NCBI GenBank assembly: GCA_002162675.1
Contig: MAAE01000016.1
Location: 20,736 to 84,735 of the forward strand
Reading direction: 5' to 3'
Source: Colwellia sp. 39_35_sub15_T18
GTDB lineage: Bacteria > Pseudomonadota > Gammaproteobacteria > Enterobacterales > Alteromonadaceae
DNA: 64,000 nt
The position numbers were made by a program, and so were the translations under genes. The notes below the pieces were generated by a model, which saw only the letters and a program-made list of their open reading frames with translations, ran no database searches and was not told where the DNA came from. Positions 45,156 to 55,350 of the stretch are shown one piece after another; positions within the stretch are counted from its first letter, which is position 1, and each line of letters opens with the position of its first letter.

Positions 45156-47684
45156 ATGGAAACTTTTTTTTCACCTGCCATTAAACTTTCAAACCAACTA
45201 TCATTTAAAGCAAAGTTTATTTTAGTGTCACTCTTATGTGTAGCACCGTTACTTTTCTTTTTTGCAGCTCTAAGCCAACAACAATTAAGGATTGTTGAAA
45301 ATGCTAACTACGAGCATAATGCCTCACGCTTTATTGTGCCGCTAAGAAACCTGACTGAGCATGTCGCACAAACTCGTGGCATGACTAATGTTTACTTAAA
45401 CGGCGACCAAAGTATTAAAGGTAAAATTGTACAAAAGCGTCAACAAGTCGCGCAAGATTTTCAATCTTTACTTGCCATTAACAAAGAACTCAAAGCAAAA
45501 CTTGCCACTAATGGTGCTCCTAATAACTTTTCAAATCGCTGGCAAGAAATTACTCAACAAGCCTTTAATGGCCAAGCAAAACAAGTATTCTCACAATATA
45601 CCTTGCTCATTAGTGATATTCTTAATTTTATGGATACCATAGGTCGACAAGGAAGAATGCTACAAGATAGTGACCCAGCCAACAGTTATCTTATCAATAG
45701 TTTATTGCACACCATACCAAATCAGGTTGAAGCATTAGGCAAACTAAGGGGCAAAGGAGCCGGTGTTTTATCTTCTAATGCTCTAACCCTTGAAAACAAA
45801 CTGCAAGTTTCCGCGTTGGCTGATAATAAAAATGCCCTAATGCTTAATAAAGATATTGAGTATTTATTCAACGAAGCACCAGAGTTATCTTCAACACTGT
45901 CAAATCATTATCAAGAAGTTAAACAACAATTAAACAACTATTTGTCTCTAGCTGATACTGAAATAATACATGCTGACACGGCAAATATGGACGCGAAAGA
46001 GTTTTTTGCTCAAGGCAGTCAAACTATTAGCTCGTTATTATTACTCTTTGATAGAATGCAATTAGCGCTTGATGAAAGAATGAATAACCAAATAGCAAAA
46101 GCCAAAACAAGTATTTATTTTTATATCGGCTTAATTGTTATTATTGTTGTGCTACTTATTTATGCTTATACCGGTATTTACCTAGCCATAAAAATTAACC
46201 TTAGCGCCATGAAAGAATCAGCTGATTCTATTTGCGAAGGAAATTTAAATACCCGTTTAACGTTAGAGACTAAAGATGAATTACAGCTTATTGCTGTTGG
46301 CGTTAATGAAATTGTTGAAGGCTTATCTCGCTCAATTATTGCCGTGCGCGGCTCAAGTAATGAAATAGCCATAGCCGCCGAACAAGTAGCAAGTGGCAGT
46401 AATCAAGCCGCGAAAGGAATGACAGTACAGTCTAATGAGTTAGCACAAACGTCCACCGCTATCACCCAAATGAGTGCCTCCATTAATGAAGTTGCTCAAA
46501 ATACCGAGCAAGGCTCTGTTGCTGCAGATAAAGCAAGTAATGAAGCACAAAATGGTGTCAATGTAGTGCAAGAGACTATCGCCGCCATTAATACCTTAGC
46601 AGAAAACATCGATCAAGCTGCTAGCGGCACAAAGATGTTAAAAGAAAATAGTGAGTCCATCACCGGCATACTTGATGTTATACGTGGTATCGCCGAGCAA
46701 ACAAATTTATTAGCCTTAAATGCCGCTATTGAAGCGGCACGTGCCGGTGAGCAAGGACGAGGTTTTGCGGTAGTTGCTGATGAAGTGCGTACTTTGGCCA
46801 GTAGAACACAGAATGCCACAGTTGAAATTCAACAAATGATTGAGTTAATTCAATCAGGTATTGGCGATGTTGCTGAGGCTATGACGGCAAGTCAAGATCA
46901 TGCGGTCAGTGCAGTCGAGCATTCCCAACAATCGGGGGATGTATTAACATCTATCACCCAAGCAATAAATGAAATCACCAATATGAGCAGCCAAATAGCG
47001 GCTTCAGTGGAAGAGCAGTCTGTAGTTGCTGAGCAAGTTTCTCGAAGTATTGTTAATATAAGCGATGTCGCTAATGATGCTTCTCAGGGGGCCGTTGATC
47101 TTTCAGAAACAGGCTCTCGACTGGCCGTTATGTCAAAAGAGATGCATTTCATCATTGAGCGCTATCAATTAGATGAAGAAGCATTCAACCAGCAAGAAAA
47201 ATCTTTACAATTATTGTCATGGCAGACAGAGCATAATATCGGTATTGATGAGTCTGATCGTCAACATAAAAAAATGCTTGATATGATGAATGAAGTCCAT
47301 ATTGTTAGCGCCCAAGGACATAGTAACCAATCTGTTAGCCAAGCACTTGAAGTGCTAATTGCTTATACTGAAGTTCACTTTGAATGGGAAGAAAAATTCT
47401 TTGATAGCTACAAATATCCTAAATCACAGGAGCACAAAAAACATCATACTTCATTAATTGCAGAGCTGCGTAATCATCAGAAGAATATAGCTATTGGCGA
47501 TCAAAGGGCCATTGATAATGAACTGACTTATCTTAACGGTTGGCTGATTGAACATATAAAACAGGCTGATCGTGATTATGCCAACTATCTACTTAACAGT
47601 GAAAAGTACCAAAACCAAAATTCAACAGTAATGGCTAGCAATATTGTCTCTATAGCAAGTCAAAAATCTTTGCGTCGGGCTTAG
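45156..47684 (+). CDS. Methyl-accepting chemotaxis protein with C-terminal hemerythrin domain
   Basis: Protein of 842 residues. TM1 is about 19-40. A large periplasmic helical domain (about 41-315, with [12 protein letters not shown] and [14 protein letters not shown]) is of a type I cannot name with certainty. TM2 is about 318-342, then HAMP, then a full signalling domain with the hairpin-tip sequence [20 protein letters not shown]. From about 685 to 810 a bacteriohemerythrin domain carries the diiron ligands: DRQH, HFEWE (H..E), EHKKH, and HIKQAD (H..D). Oxygen or redox sensing on the cytoplasmic side is a sound inference; the periplasmic ligand is unknown. Confidence 0.95.
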   Translation: METFFSPAIKLSNQLSFKAKFILVSLLCVAPLLFFFAALSQQQLRIVENANYEHNASRFIVPLRNLTEHVAQTRGMTNVYLNGDQSIKGKIVQKRQQVAQDFQSLLAINKELKAKLATNGAPNNFSNRWQEITQQAFNGQAKQVFSQYTLLISDILNFMDTIGRQGRMLQDSDPANSYLINSLLHTIPNQVEALGKLRGKGAGVLSSNALTLENKLQVSALADNKNALMLNKDIEYLFNEAPELSSTLSNHYQEVKQQLNNYLSLADTEIIHADTANMDAKEFFAQGSQTISSLLLLFDRMQLALDERMNNQIAKAKTSIYFYIGLIVIIVVLLIYAYTGIYLAIKINLSAMKESADSICEGNLNTRLTLETKDELQLIAVGVNEIVEGLSRSIIAVRGSSNEIAIAAEQVASGSNQAAKGMTVQSNELAQTSTAITQMSASINEVAQNTEQGSVAADKASNEAQNGVNVVQETIAAINTLAENIDQAASGTKMLKENSESITGILDVIRGIAEQTNLLALNAAIEAARAGEQGRGFAVVADEVRTLASRTQNATVEIQQMIELIQSGIGDVAEAMTASQDHAVSAVEHSQQSGDVLTSITQAINEITNMSSQIAASVEEQSVVAEQVSRSIVNISDVANDASQGAVDLSETGSRLAVMSKEMHFIIERYQLDEEAFNQQEKSLQLLSWQTEHNIGIDESDRQHKKMLDMMNEVHIVSAQGHSNQSVSQALEVLIAYTEVHFEWEEKFFDSYKYPKSQEHKKHHTSLIAELRNHQKNIAIGDQRAIDNELTYLNGWLIEHIKQADRDYANYLLNSEKYQNQNSTVMASNIVSIASQKSLRRA

Positions 47685-47722
47685 TGATGAAAGTTAAAGT
47701 TACTCTCTAAAATTGATGCCAT

Positions 47723-47830
47723 TGTTCACCACCGAGTCGCGATGCTCCACAGAGAACCATTCGAGCCTACACAGAGGCTTTATTATTCTTGATGTAGTGC
47801 GGTGAGCTCTGTGGTCAATACTAATCAGCT
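47723..47830 (-). repeat. Dispersed palindrome, family A copy 7 (inverted)
   Basis: On the minus strand it reads GACCACAGAGCTCACCGC, AGGCTCGAATGGTTC, and CTCGGTGGTGAACAA at 47738-47724. It fills the gap between the convergent ends of the chemoreceptor and argR genes. Confidence 0.82.
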
Positions 47831-47864
47831 CAATAAACACACGCTTATTTAGCTTATTAGCGAC

Positions 47865-48347
47865 TTATGAATTAATTTTTACACCTAATAATTCACGAAT
47901 GGATTGTGAGATTTCCTCGATACGGCTAGCCTCAATAGGAGCGATAAAAATGGTGTCATCACCAGCAAGCGTACCTAAAATACCAGCCGACTCCCCCATG
48001 CTGTCAAGCATTCTGGAAATTAAGGGCGCGCCACCAATACCCGTTTTTAGAATAATTTGCATGCCATTATGCTTAACACTCAGCACTACAGACTCTATTG
48101 AATGCTTTGATTTGGGCACGGCAAGTTCATCAGGTAAGATATAAATCATCTCATTGTTCGCATTGCGGGTTTTTACTGCCCCTAACTTTGACAATAAACG
48201 CGAGATTTTCGCTTGTGACATGTTTTCAAAACCTTGTCCTGATAAAGCTTCTGCTAGTTGCCCTTGCGAACCATAACACTGCTCTTTTAACAAACGTTTA
48301 AAGGCATGTACTAAGTTGGATTCATTTTGTTTTCTAAGTGTGGTCAT
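47865..48347 (-). CDS. argR: Arginine repressor ArgR
   Basis: Protein of 160 residues with an N-terminal winged helix (LKEQCYGSQGQLAEAL, then QAKISRLLSKLGAVKTRN) and a C-terminal oligomerisation domain with the arginine-binding GTLAGDDTIF motif. It represses arginine biosynthesis as an arginine-bound hexamer. It is divergent from the S46 peptidase gene. Confidence 0.96.
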   Translation of the reverse strand: MTTLRKQNESNLVHAFKRLLKEQCYGSQGQLAEALSGQGFENMSQAKISRLLSKLGAVKTRNANNEMIYILPDELAVPKSKHSIESVVLSVKHNGMQIILKTGIGGAPLISRMLDSMGESAGILGTLAGDDTIFIAPIEASRIEEISQSIRELLGVKINS

Positions 48348-48458
48348 TTTAATGTTATCTCGCCGTTACTCTCAAAGCAGAGCAATATCCCAAGTTTGAG
48401 TATGAGTACCATAATATTGTCACTATTCTACACGATTTAACATCAATTGGCAGAGCTT

Positions 48459-48484
48459 GCTTGACTGTATATATGTACTCAAGC
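48459..48484. promoter_or_regulatory. 26-bp palindrome in the argR / S46 peptidase divergent gap
   Basis: The arms GCTTGA (48459-48464) and TCAAGC (48479-48484) are perfect, with an AT-rich near-palindromic centre. It lies 45 bp before the peptidase start. It does not match the ARG-box consensus well, so an unknown regulator or a chance palindrome is possible. Confidence 0.35.
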
Positions 48485-48529
48485 ACACTGCCGTTGTTAA
48501 CATTTAAATAACAATTGAGAATTCTTACT

Positions 48530-50713
48530 ATGAAAAAAATAGCATTGTCATTAATTGCTGCAACCCTAGTGTTGGGCGCTAGCACAGTACTAGCCGATGA
48601 AGGTATGTGGCAGCCAAATCAATTACCGACTATCGCCAAGCAATTAACAAAAGCAGGACTTAAGTTAAACCCAAATGATTTAACTGACTTAACGGGTTTT
48701 CCTATGGGAGCCATTGTCAGCTTAGGTGGTTGTACTGCTTCATTTGTTTCCGACCAAGGCTTAGTTGCCACTAACCATCATTGTGTCTACGGCTCTGTGC
48801 AATATAATTCGACAGCAGAAAATAATTTACTTAAAAACGGCTTTTTAGCTAAATCATTTAAGGACGAACTACCTGCTACGCCGGGCAGCCGAATTTATGT
48901 CACCGAAGAAATTAACCAAGTAACCAAATTGGTAAAAGCGGGTTTAACTGATGCCATGTCAGGCAATGATCGTTACAAGACCATTGATAAAAATTCAAAA
49001 ACCTTAGTGGCGGCATGTGAAAATGATGATAGGTATCGTTGTAGCGTAGTGAACTTTCACGGCGGTCTTGAGTATTATTTATTCAAACAACTCACCATAC
49101 GCGATGTTCGTTTAGTGCATGCACCCGCAAGTAGCATAGGTAAATACGGCGGCGATATTGATAATTGGATGTGGCCAAGACACACCGGTGATTACGGATT
49201 TTACCGCGCCTATGTCGATAAGGACGGCCAGCCAGCAGATTATAATGAAGATAATGTCCCATACCAACCTATGCACCATTTAAAAGTGAACAAAAATAGT
49301 GTTGATGAGGGCGACTACATCATGGTGCTAGGCTATCCCGGTAGAACAAATCGCTATCGCACCGCCTATGAAGTTGAAAATCAATTTACTTGGGTTTACC
49401 CACAAGCAAAAGCCTATCGAGAGGAAGTAATTAATCTTATTCATCAACACTCTGAAGTGGGCAGTGAAGCACGTATTAAGTACGAAAGCACGTTAGCTGG
49501 TTTAGCAAATTATGCTAAAAACTATGGTTCAATGATCCACAGTTATAACAAAGGCAGTTTCCAAAATCGCAAGCAAGCGCTTGAAAAAAACTTAACTGCA
49601 TGGTTAAACAGCGATGCCAAACGCAAAGCCCAATACGGCGCAGCATTAACAGGATTAAATAAACTGCTTAAAATAGATGATAAGCAGCAAGCCCGTGATT
49701 TGATTATAGGTTACCTTCGTTATAGCAAAATGCTCACCACGGCTAATAAACTACATAGATTAGCCGTTGAAAAGCAAAGACCTAATATTGAGCGTGAACG
49801 TGGTTATCAAGAGCGCGACATTGCCCGCTTTGAACAAAATATGAAAGCAGTCAATCGCCGTTATGATGCTAGAATTGATCAAGAGATCATTGTCGCTATG
49901 CTCACTCATTATGTCGCTTTACCTAAGGACGAACGTGTTAGCTCAATAGACAAGTTTTTTGCTTTAAGCAACACCACAGCAATTAACTTTGATGAGAAAA
50001 AGCTGCGTAAGCAATTAACACGCATGTATAAAAGCACTAAACTTAATTCACAAGAACAGCGTTTAGCTTGGATGAACAAAAGCGTTAGCGACTTTGAGAA
50101 AAGCCATGACCCTTTTATTCAGTTGGCAGTAACTAGCTTTAAACAGCGTAAAGCTATCGAAGATAAATCCAATGAGTTAGCGGGTAATATTCAGGCTTAT
50201 CGTCCTAAATACATGCAAGCATTAATTGCTTATTTTAACGATAACAACTTACCCGTTTATGCTGATGCTAATAGCACACTACGTATAACTTACGGTAATG
50301 TGAAAGGCTATTCACCGCAAGACGGTTTAACGGCTACTCCTTACACTACCCTTGAAGGCATTGTGGCGAAAGACACAGGTGTGGCACCCTTTGATGCCCC
50401 GAAAAAGCAACTAGCGTTAATAAACAACAAACACTACGGCGACTATGCTAAAAAATCACTTGCTTCAGTGCCGGTTAATTACCTTGGCACCTTAGATATT
50501 ACAGGCGGTAATTCTGGCTCGCCAACATTAAACGATAAAGCTGAGTTTGTTGGTTTAGTATTTGACGGTGTTTACGAAAGCATTATTGGCGACTGGGATT
50601 ACGACACTAAGTTAAACCGTTCAATTCACGTTGATATTCGTTACATGCTTTGGGTGATGGAACATGTTGACGGTGCGACTAACTTGATTGAAGAAATGGA
50701 TATTGTTGAGTAA
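48530..50713 (+). CDS. S46 family dipeptidyl-peptidase (DPP7/DPP11-like)
   Basis: Secreted serine peptidase of 727 residues with a signal peptide (ATG 48530, MKKIALSLIAATLVLGAS). Family S46 splits the chymotrypsin-like fold by a large helical domain; the catalytic His is in LVATNHHCVYGSVQ near the start and the Ser in ITGGNSGSPTLND near the end. It removes dipeptides from peptide N-termini in the periplasm, aiding peptide nutrition. Whether it prefers acidic (DPP11) or hydrophobic (DPP7) residues was not determined. Confidence 0.93.
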   Translation: MKKIALSLIAATLVLGASTVLADEGMWQPNQLPTIAKQLTKAGLKLNPNDLTDLTGFPMGAIVSLGGCTASFVSDQGLVATNHHCVYGSVQYNSTAENNLLKNGFLAKSFKDELPATPGSRIYVTEEINQVTKLVKAGLTDAMSGNDRYKTIDKNSKTLVAACENDDRYRCSVVNFHGGLEYYLFKQLTIRDVRLVHAPASSIGKYGGDIDNWMWPRHTGDYGFYRAYVDKDGQPADYNEDNVPYQPMHHLKVNKNSVDEGDYIMVLGYPGRTNRYRTAYEVENQFTWVYPQAKAYREEVINLIHQHSEVGSEARIKYESTLAGLANYAKNYGSMIHSYNKGSFQNRKQALEKNLTAWLNSDAKRKAQYGAALTGLNKLLKIDDKQQARDLIIGYLRYSKMLTTANKLHRLAVEKQRPNIERERGYQERDIARFEQNMKAVNRRYDARIDQEIIVAMLTHYVALPKDERVSSIDKFFALSNTTAINFDEKKLRKQLTRMYKSTKLNSQEQRLAWMNKSVSDFEKSHDPFIQLAVTSFKQRKAIEDKSNELAGNIQAYRPKYMQALIAYFNDNNLPVYADANSTLRITYGNVKGYSPQDGLTATPYTTLEGIVAKDTGVAPFDAPKKQLALINNKHYGDYAKKSLASVPVNYLGTLDITGGNSGSPTLNDKAEFVGLVFDGVYESIIGDWDYDTKLNRSIHVDIRYMLWVMEHVDGATNLIEEMDIVE

Positions 50714-50725
50714 CGGTCTTGTTTA

Positions 50726-50772
50726 ATACCAATTGAAGTAATGAATAGATCATTCATTATTTCATTTGGTAT
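50726..50772. repeat. 47-bp extragenic hairpin after the S46 gene
   Basis: ATACCAATTGAAGTAATGA is complementary, with few mismatches, to TCATTATTTCATTTGGTAT across a short loop. It lies 12 bp after the stop and has no T-run. Similar to the compact hairpin at 55446-55494 in form, though not in sequence. Confidence 0.6.
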
Positions 50773-50810
50773 AATAAGTCAATCAGCGAAACAACTAAGC
50801 ATTATTGAAA

Positions 50811-50890
50811 GTCTAGCAAGCATAACACCCCCTCTGTGTAGGCTCGAAGAGCTCTCTGTTTAGCATCGCGGCTCGGTGGTGAACAGTTAC
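50811..50890 (+). repeat. Dispersed palindrome, family A copy 8 (left end missing)
   Basis: Retains CCTCTGTGTAGGCTCGAAGA, GCTCTCTGTT and the right end CTCGGTGGTGAACAGTTAC; the left arm is replaced by unrelated sequence. It lies between convergent genes (S46 peptidase and pit). Confidence 0.82.
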
Positions 50891-50904
50891 AAATTGACCA
50901 ACAA

Positions 50905-50934
50905 AAAGGTCGCCATAAATGGCGACCTTTTCAA
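50905..50934. terminator. Bidirectional terminator between S46 and pit genes
   Basis: AAAGGTCGCCAT (50905-50916) and ATGGCGACCTTT (50919-50930) form a perfect 12-bp palindromic stem, with As before and Ts after. It serves the pit operon on the minus strand and possibly the peptidase gene. Confidence 0.88.
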
Positions 50935-50960
50935 GATAACTAACGCTAAAAGCGTATAGA

Positions 50961-52226
50961 TTAAGCAAATATACCCTTCATCATCCAGAAGAACATAATT
51001 GATAAACCAGCGCCTACAGGTAAAGTAATTACCCAAGAAACAACAATATTGCGCACCACACCTAAATTAATAGCAGCAATACCACGCGCCATACCTACAC
51101 CTAATACGGCGCCAACTAAGGTTTGTGTTGTTGAAATAGGCAAACCAGCACCAGAAGCAATCACTACAGTACACGCAGCCGCTAACTCTGCCGCAAAACC
51201 ACGACTCGGTGTTAAATGGGTGATGCCTTGACCAATAGTCGCAATAACTTTGTGACCAAAAATAGCAAGACCCGCAACAATACCAAAGCCACCTAGTGGT
51301 AAAATCCACCATGCAATGGCTGATTTAGCCGCAATTTGACCGCCATTATCAACAATACTTACTACCGCAGCCAATGGGCCAATAGCGTTAGCAACATCGT
51401 TCGAACCATGGGCAAAGGCCATACAACAAGCTGTCACTATCATCAAAATAGCAAATACTTTTTCTACGTTGGCATAATGGGTTTTAAGCTCTGCGGTTTC
51501 ATCAAACTTAAGTCGATGAATAAACACTTTACCAATTAGCGCAACAATAACAGCGGTAATGGCCGCATAGATAAAACCATCGATATTACCAATATGCAAA
51601 TCAAGATGTTTAAGGCCTTTTTTAATGGTTACTAGCGCAAGAACAAAGCCCGCTAAAAACATATAAAGGGGTACCCAGCGCTTTGCTTGTTCTAAAGGTT
51701 TATCGGTATCAAAAATCAGTTTTTGTGCACTGTTGAAAATAATAAAGGCAATCACACCTGAAATAAGCGGAGTAATAACCCAGCTACCTACAATACCAGC
51801 CACTTTAGACCAAGTAACGGCATCAACACTTACCCCCATGGCAGCAAAACCAACGATGGCGCCAACAATAGAGTGTGTAGTAGAAACAGGCCAACCTAAT
51901 GCAGAAGCAATAAGCAACCAAGTTGCGGCAGCAAACAGTGCTGAAATCATGCCAAAGACGAGTAGCTCAGGGCTATCGACAAAAAAGCTCGCATCAATAA
52001 TACCTTTACGAATAGTTGAAGTAACTTCACCACCCGCTAAATAGGCGCCTGCAAATTCAAAAACCATCGCAATAATAATGGCTTGTTTAATGGTTAACGC
52101 TTTTGAGCCAACCGATGTCCCCATCGCATTGGCGACATCGTTAGCACCAATGCCCCACGCCATAAATAAACCAACAACAGCGGCAATAATGACTAAGGTT
52201 GAACCTGAGTTAAGTATAATATCCAT
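50961..52226 (-). CDS. Pit family inorganic phosphate transporter
   Basis: Membrane protein of 421 residues with about ten helices. The duplicated PiT signatures are intact: GANDVANAMGTSVGS near residue 27 and GSNDVANAIGPLAA in the second half. It imports metal-phosphate by ion symport (H+ or Na+). The DUF47 gene lies just upstream with a 10-bp gap, the common PiT pair. Confidence 0.95.
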   Translation of the reverse strand: MDIILNSGSTLVIIAAVVGLFMAWGIGANDVANAMGTSVGSKALTIKQAIIIAMVFEFAGAYLAGGEVTSTIRKGIIDASFFVDSPELLVFGMISALFAAATWLLIASALGWPVSTTHSIVGAIVGFAAMGVSVDAVTWSKVAGIVGSWVITPLISGVIAFIIFNSAQKLIFDTDKPLEQAKRWVPLYMFLAGFVLALVTIKKGLKHLDLHIGNIDGFIYAAITAVIVALIGKVFIHRLKFDETAELKTHYANVEKVFAILMIVTACCMAFAHGSNDVANAIGPLAAVVSIVDNGGQIAAKSAIAWWILPLGGFGIVAGLAIFGHKVIATIGQGITHLTPSRGFAAELAAACTVVIASGAGLPISTTQTLVGAVLGVGMARGIAAINLGVVRNIVVSWVITLPVGAGLSIMFFWMMKGIFA

Positions 52227-52236
52227 CAGTTAAACC

Positions 52237-52917
52237 CTATTTTCTAGCTAAAAGAATTTCTAAACGTGCACCAACACGCTCAGCAAGATCGGCCAAATCG
52301 CCAACCCAATCTATAATTTGATATAAAAACATCACATCAACTGGATTTAAGTCGCTTTCTAAGCCGAGTAAATCTTTGCGCAAAGCTATTTGCATAGTGT
52401 CAGTGTCATCTTCAATTTCGTCTAATTGGTTGATCATTTTTTCAACCAACACAACTTCGCGACCACGAAAACCGGTTTCTAATAAGTCATCTAATTCGTT
52501 AATCGCTTCAGCGGCTTTTTCTGTCGCATCAATACAGCGCGCTAAATAAGCATTAAATTGCGCTTGCAAGCTGACAGGTATTTCTAATTTTCGTCCAAGA
52601 ATACGACCGGCAATATCTTTAGCTTTATTGGCTATTTTGTCTTGTTGACTAAGCAGTTCAAGTAAATCAGTTCTATCTACCGGCATAAACAAACCGCCCG
52701 GTAGCTCTAAACGTAATTGACGTTTTAAAACATCAGCATCTTGTTCTAATTTTGACAATTTACGACGAACTTTAGCGGCTTCGCTCCAATTTTGCTCACT
52801 ACAAGCAGCAAAGAAAGGAATAAGTTGGTTGCTACACTTAACAACCAATTGGATATGTTTTTCTAATGGTTTAATGGGTGATTTTGCAAATACACCTAAA
52901 ATTGAATTTCTGGCCAT
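52237..52917 (-). CDS. DUF47 / PhoU-like partner of the Pit transporter
   Basis: Cytoplasmic, all-helical protein of 226 residues (TIGR00153 type). DUF47 proteins resemble PhoU and modulate the adjacent Pit transporter. Acidic helical motifs such as QLDEIEDDTDTMQIAL may bind metal. ATG 52915-52917 (MARNSILGVFAKSPIKPLEK) is the family start; an upstream ATG adds 27 unlikely residues. First gene of the two-gene unit. Confidence 0.93.
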   Translation of the reverse strand: MARNSILGVFAKSPIKPLEKHIQLVVKCSNQLIPFFAACSEQNWSEAAKVRRKLSKLEQDADVLKRQLRLELPGGLFMPVDRTDLLELLSQQDKIANKAKDIAGRILGRKLEIPVSLQAQFNAYLARCIDATEKAAEAINELDDLLETGFRGREVVLVEKMINQLDEIEDDTDTMQIALRKDLLGLESDLNPVDVMFLYQIIDWVGDLADLAERVGARLEILLARK

Positions 52918-53132
52918 AATAAGTTTCCAGTTATTTTTGTAGTAGATTTTCGTTGCGGATAATAACGCATTTATTTTGCAATTACTAAAGCGCAACATAT
53001 TCTATTAAATATAATTATCTACACAAATTATATGACACTTATGTGACAGTTTTATTACAACTATAAAACAGTTAATTTTCAATGGTTTATTTTTATAATA
53101 AATAGGGACTGACTGAACACTCCCTATTGTTT

Positions 53133-54578
53133 TTATTTTAAGAAAAATTTATAAATAATTTTATGAATTAACTTACCGTAAGGAGGGAAAGCGTTGGCAG
53201 CAGTATTAGTTTTACCTTTTTTAAAGACTGATTTGGCTTTTGAAAAAGTGAGGAAACCTTCATGACCATGGTATTGACCCATTCCTGAAGGACCAACACC
53301 ACCAAACGGTATATCGTCTTGTACTACATGCATAGCAGCATCGTTTAAACAAACCCCACCAGCATGAGTGCGCTCAAGTACTGATTTTTGAGTATTCTCA
53401 TCATGACTACATAAGTACAAGGCTAGTGGTCTTGGTCTAGCATTAACATAATCAATAGCATCATCTAAATTGTTATAACCCACAATAGGTAATAACGGCC
53501 CAAAAATCTCTTCCTGCATCAATAACATCTCGTCATTAACATTATTGACTAAGGTCAGTGGCATTTTACCAACACTAAGACATTCTTGCTCACTGTCTTT
53601 ACCTAAAGACGTTAAAATAGCGCCTTTATCTTTAGCATCACTTAACCACTGGCTTAGTCGTTGCAACTGCGCCTCATTAATCATGCCGCTGTAATCATTA
53701 TTATTAGCAACACTAGGATACATTTTAGTAAACTGCTCACTTAACGCTTGATTTAACGCATCAATGCGATTGAATGGGCAAAGTATATAGTCAGGCGCGA
53801 CACAGGTTTGCCCTGCATTAAGGGTTTTGCCTAAAATAAAGCGTGACACCGCGTCATTAATCTCAATTTTATCATCAATAATGGTCGGCGACTTTCCACC
53901 TAACTCTAAGGTAACTGGCGTTAAATTTTTAGCGGCTGCCGCCATCACTATTTTGCCAACACGCGTTGAGCCAGTGAATAGTATGTGATCAAATGCTTGT
54001 GCGGAAAAGTGTGCCGCAACATCAGAGCCACCATTAATAATGGCCACTTTATCGCTTGGGAAAATATCATTAATAAGTTGCTTAACCACATCATTTGTTG
54101 CTGGTGTAAATTCCGACATTTTGATCATGGCGCGGTTGCCCGCAGCCAATGCTGTCGTTAGTGGCCCTAATGATAAAAAGAGAGGATAGTTCCACGGAGT
54201 AATAATACCTATAACGCCTAGTGGCTGATACATCACAAATGCTTTCGCCGGCTGGAATAACATGCCAACGTGACGCTTAGAAGGTTTCATCCATTTTTTA
54301 ATATGTTTTATCGCATAATTAATACCCATAATAGTTGGCATTAAATCGCCCATTTTACTGTCATCAACACTACGACAACCAAAATCTTTTGAGAGTGCTG
54401 TAATTAACGCTGCTTTATTTTTAAGAATAGCTGACTTCAGTGTTTGCAAATCATCAATACGTGCTTGTGCTGATAAGTAAGATTGAGTTGCAAAAGCCTG
54501 CTTTTGTGCTATCAAAATGTCATCGACAGCCATAATTTCTTGTTGATCATCTGCTGGGGTGTATAAGTTATTCGCCAT
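53133..54578 (-). CDS. Aldehyde dehydrogenase (coniferyl-aldehyde-dehydrogenase type)
   Basis: NAD(P)-dependent aldehyde dehydrogenase of 481 residues. The catalytic Glu lies in TLELGGKSPTII and the catalytic Cys in NAGQTCVAPDYIL. The C-terminal GVGPSGMGQYHGHEGF and short hydrophobic tail match the membrane-linked class 3 / CalB-like group. The substrate (fatty or aromatic aldehyde) is not settled by sequence. Monocistronic. Confidence 0.9.
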   Translation of the reverse strand: MANNLYTPADDQQEIMAVDDILIAQKQAFATQSYLSAQARIDDLQTLKSAILKNKAALITALSKDFGCRSVDDSKMGDLMPTIMGINYAIKHIKKWMKPSKRHVGMLFQPAKAFVMYQPLGVIGIITPWNYPLFLSLGPLTTALAAGNRAMIKMSEFTPATNDVVKQLINDIFPSDKVAIINGGSDVAAHFSAQAFDHILFTGSTRVGKIVMAAAAKNLTPVTLELGGKSPTIIDDKIEINDAVSRFILGKTLNAGQTCVAPDYILCPFNRIDALNQALSEQFTKMYPSVANNNDYSGMINEAQLQRLSQWLSDAKDKGAILTSLGKDSEQECLSVGKMPLTLVNNVNDEMLLMQEEIFGPLLPIVGYNNLDDAIDYVNARPRPLALYLCSHDENTQKSVLERTHAGGVCLNDAAMHVVQDDIPFGGVGPSGMGQYHGHEGFLTFSKAKSVFKKGKTNTAANAFPPYGKLIHKIIYKFFLK

Positions 54579-54758
54579 AGTCAGTTATCCTAAATTTATT
54601 CTTGTTATTTCTTGTTATTAATTGCCAAGTAAAGTTACTATAAAATCAGCATTAGAAAATGGGTATAACTCGCTGATCAGATGAGCCATATAAGCATAAT
54701 CTTTAGTCTATGGCGACAGCTTTCTTGGCACTATATATAACAAAAATAGAATGAATGT

Positions 54759-55193
54759 ATGAAAGTTGAAAACTTAATGAGTAAAGAGTTAATCACTCTT
54801 ACAATGGATGCACCGCTAAGTAAAGCGAAGGCCGTCTTTGAAAGTCATAAAATACATCATTTACTTGTCGTTGATGATGAAGATTTATTGGCGGGGGTCA
54901 TCACTGACAGAGATCTCTATAAACATTTAAGCCCCACGGTTGGCACAAGCCAAGAAACCCACAGAGACATAACACTGCTACAAAAGAAATTACATCAAAT
55001 TATGTCTAGAAATTTAATCACGGTGCAAGCCCAATGTTCATTAAGTGCAGCGGTGTTGCTCTTTTACGACAACCACATTTCTTGCCTGCCTGTTGTCGAT
55101 AAAAATGACAAGCCTATTGGTATTATTACTTGGCGAGATATTTTAAAAGTGTTGGCATTGCAATATAGAAAAAAACAAACCGCCAACAGTTAA
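54759..55193 (+). CDS. Tandem CBS domain protein
   Basis: Cytoplasmic protein of 144 residues made of two CBS domains (about 1-58, with HHLLVVDDEDLLAGVITDRD, and 75-135, with SCLPVVDKNDKPIGIITWRD). Such stand-alone CBS pairs bind adenosine nucleotides and regulate a partner. No attached effector domain. Divergent from the aldehyde dehydrogenase; the partner is unknown. Confidence 0.92.
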   Translation: MKVENLMSKELITLTMDAPLSKAKAVFESHKIHHLLVVDDEDLLAGVITDRDLYKHLSPTVGTSQETHRDITLLQKKLHQIMSRNLITVQAQCSLSAAVLLFYDNHISCLPVVDKNDKPIGIITWRDILKVLALQYRKKQTANS

Positions 55194-55220
55194 CTTCAAA
55201 ACTAATAATATCGAAATTTG

Positions 55221-55325
55221 GTATTTGTGCCGCTTAAAAATATTTACCACCGAGAAAAATAATCCCTCGGGGCAGGCGAGAAGAGCTTTCGGTGGAGCAT
55301 CACGCCTCGGCAGGGAATAAAACCC
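55221..55325 (+). repeat. Dispersed palindrome, family A copy 9 (diverged)
   Basis: GTATTTGTGCCGCTTAAAAA, TTTACCACCGAG and right end CCTCGGCAGGGAATAAA; the central hairpin reads GGCGAGAAGAGCTTTC and is decayed. It begins about 28 bp after the CBS gene, between convergent genes. Confidence 0.72.
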
Positions 55326-55350
55326 GTTCAAATTAAATAGGTTAGTTATT

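Noticed and set aside
48348..48529. ARG boxes in the argR promoter
   Set aside because: No pair of TGAAT..ATTCA-like sites is visible; the palindrome at 48459 does not fit the consensus.
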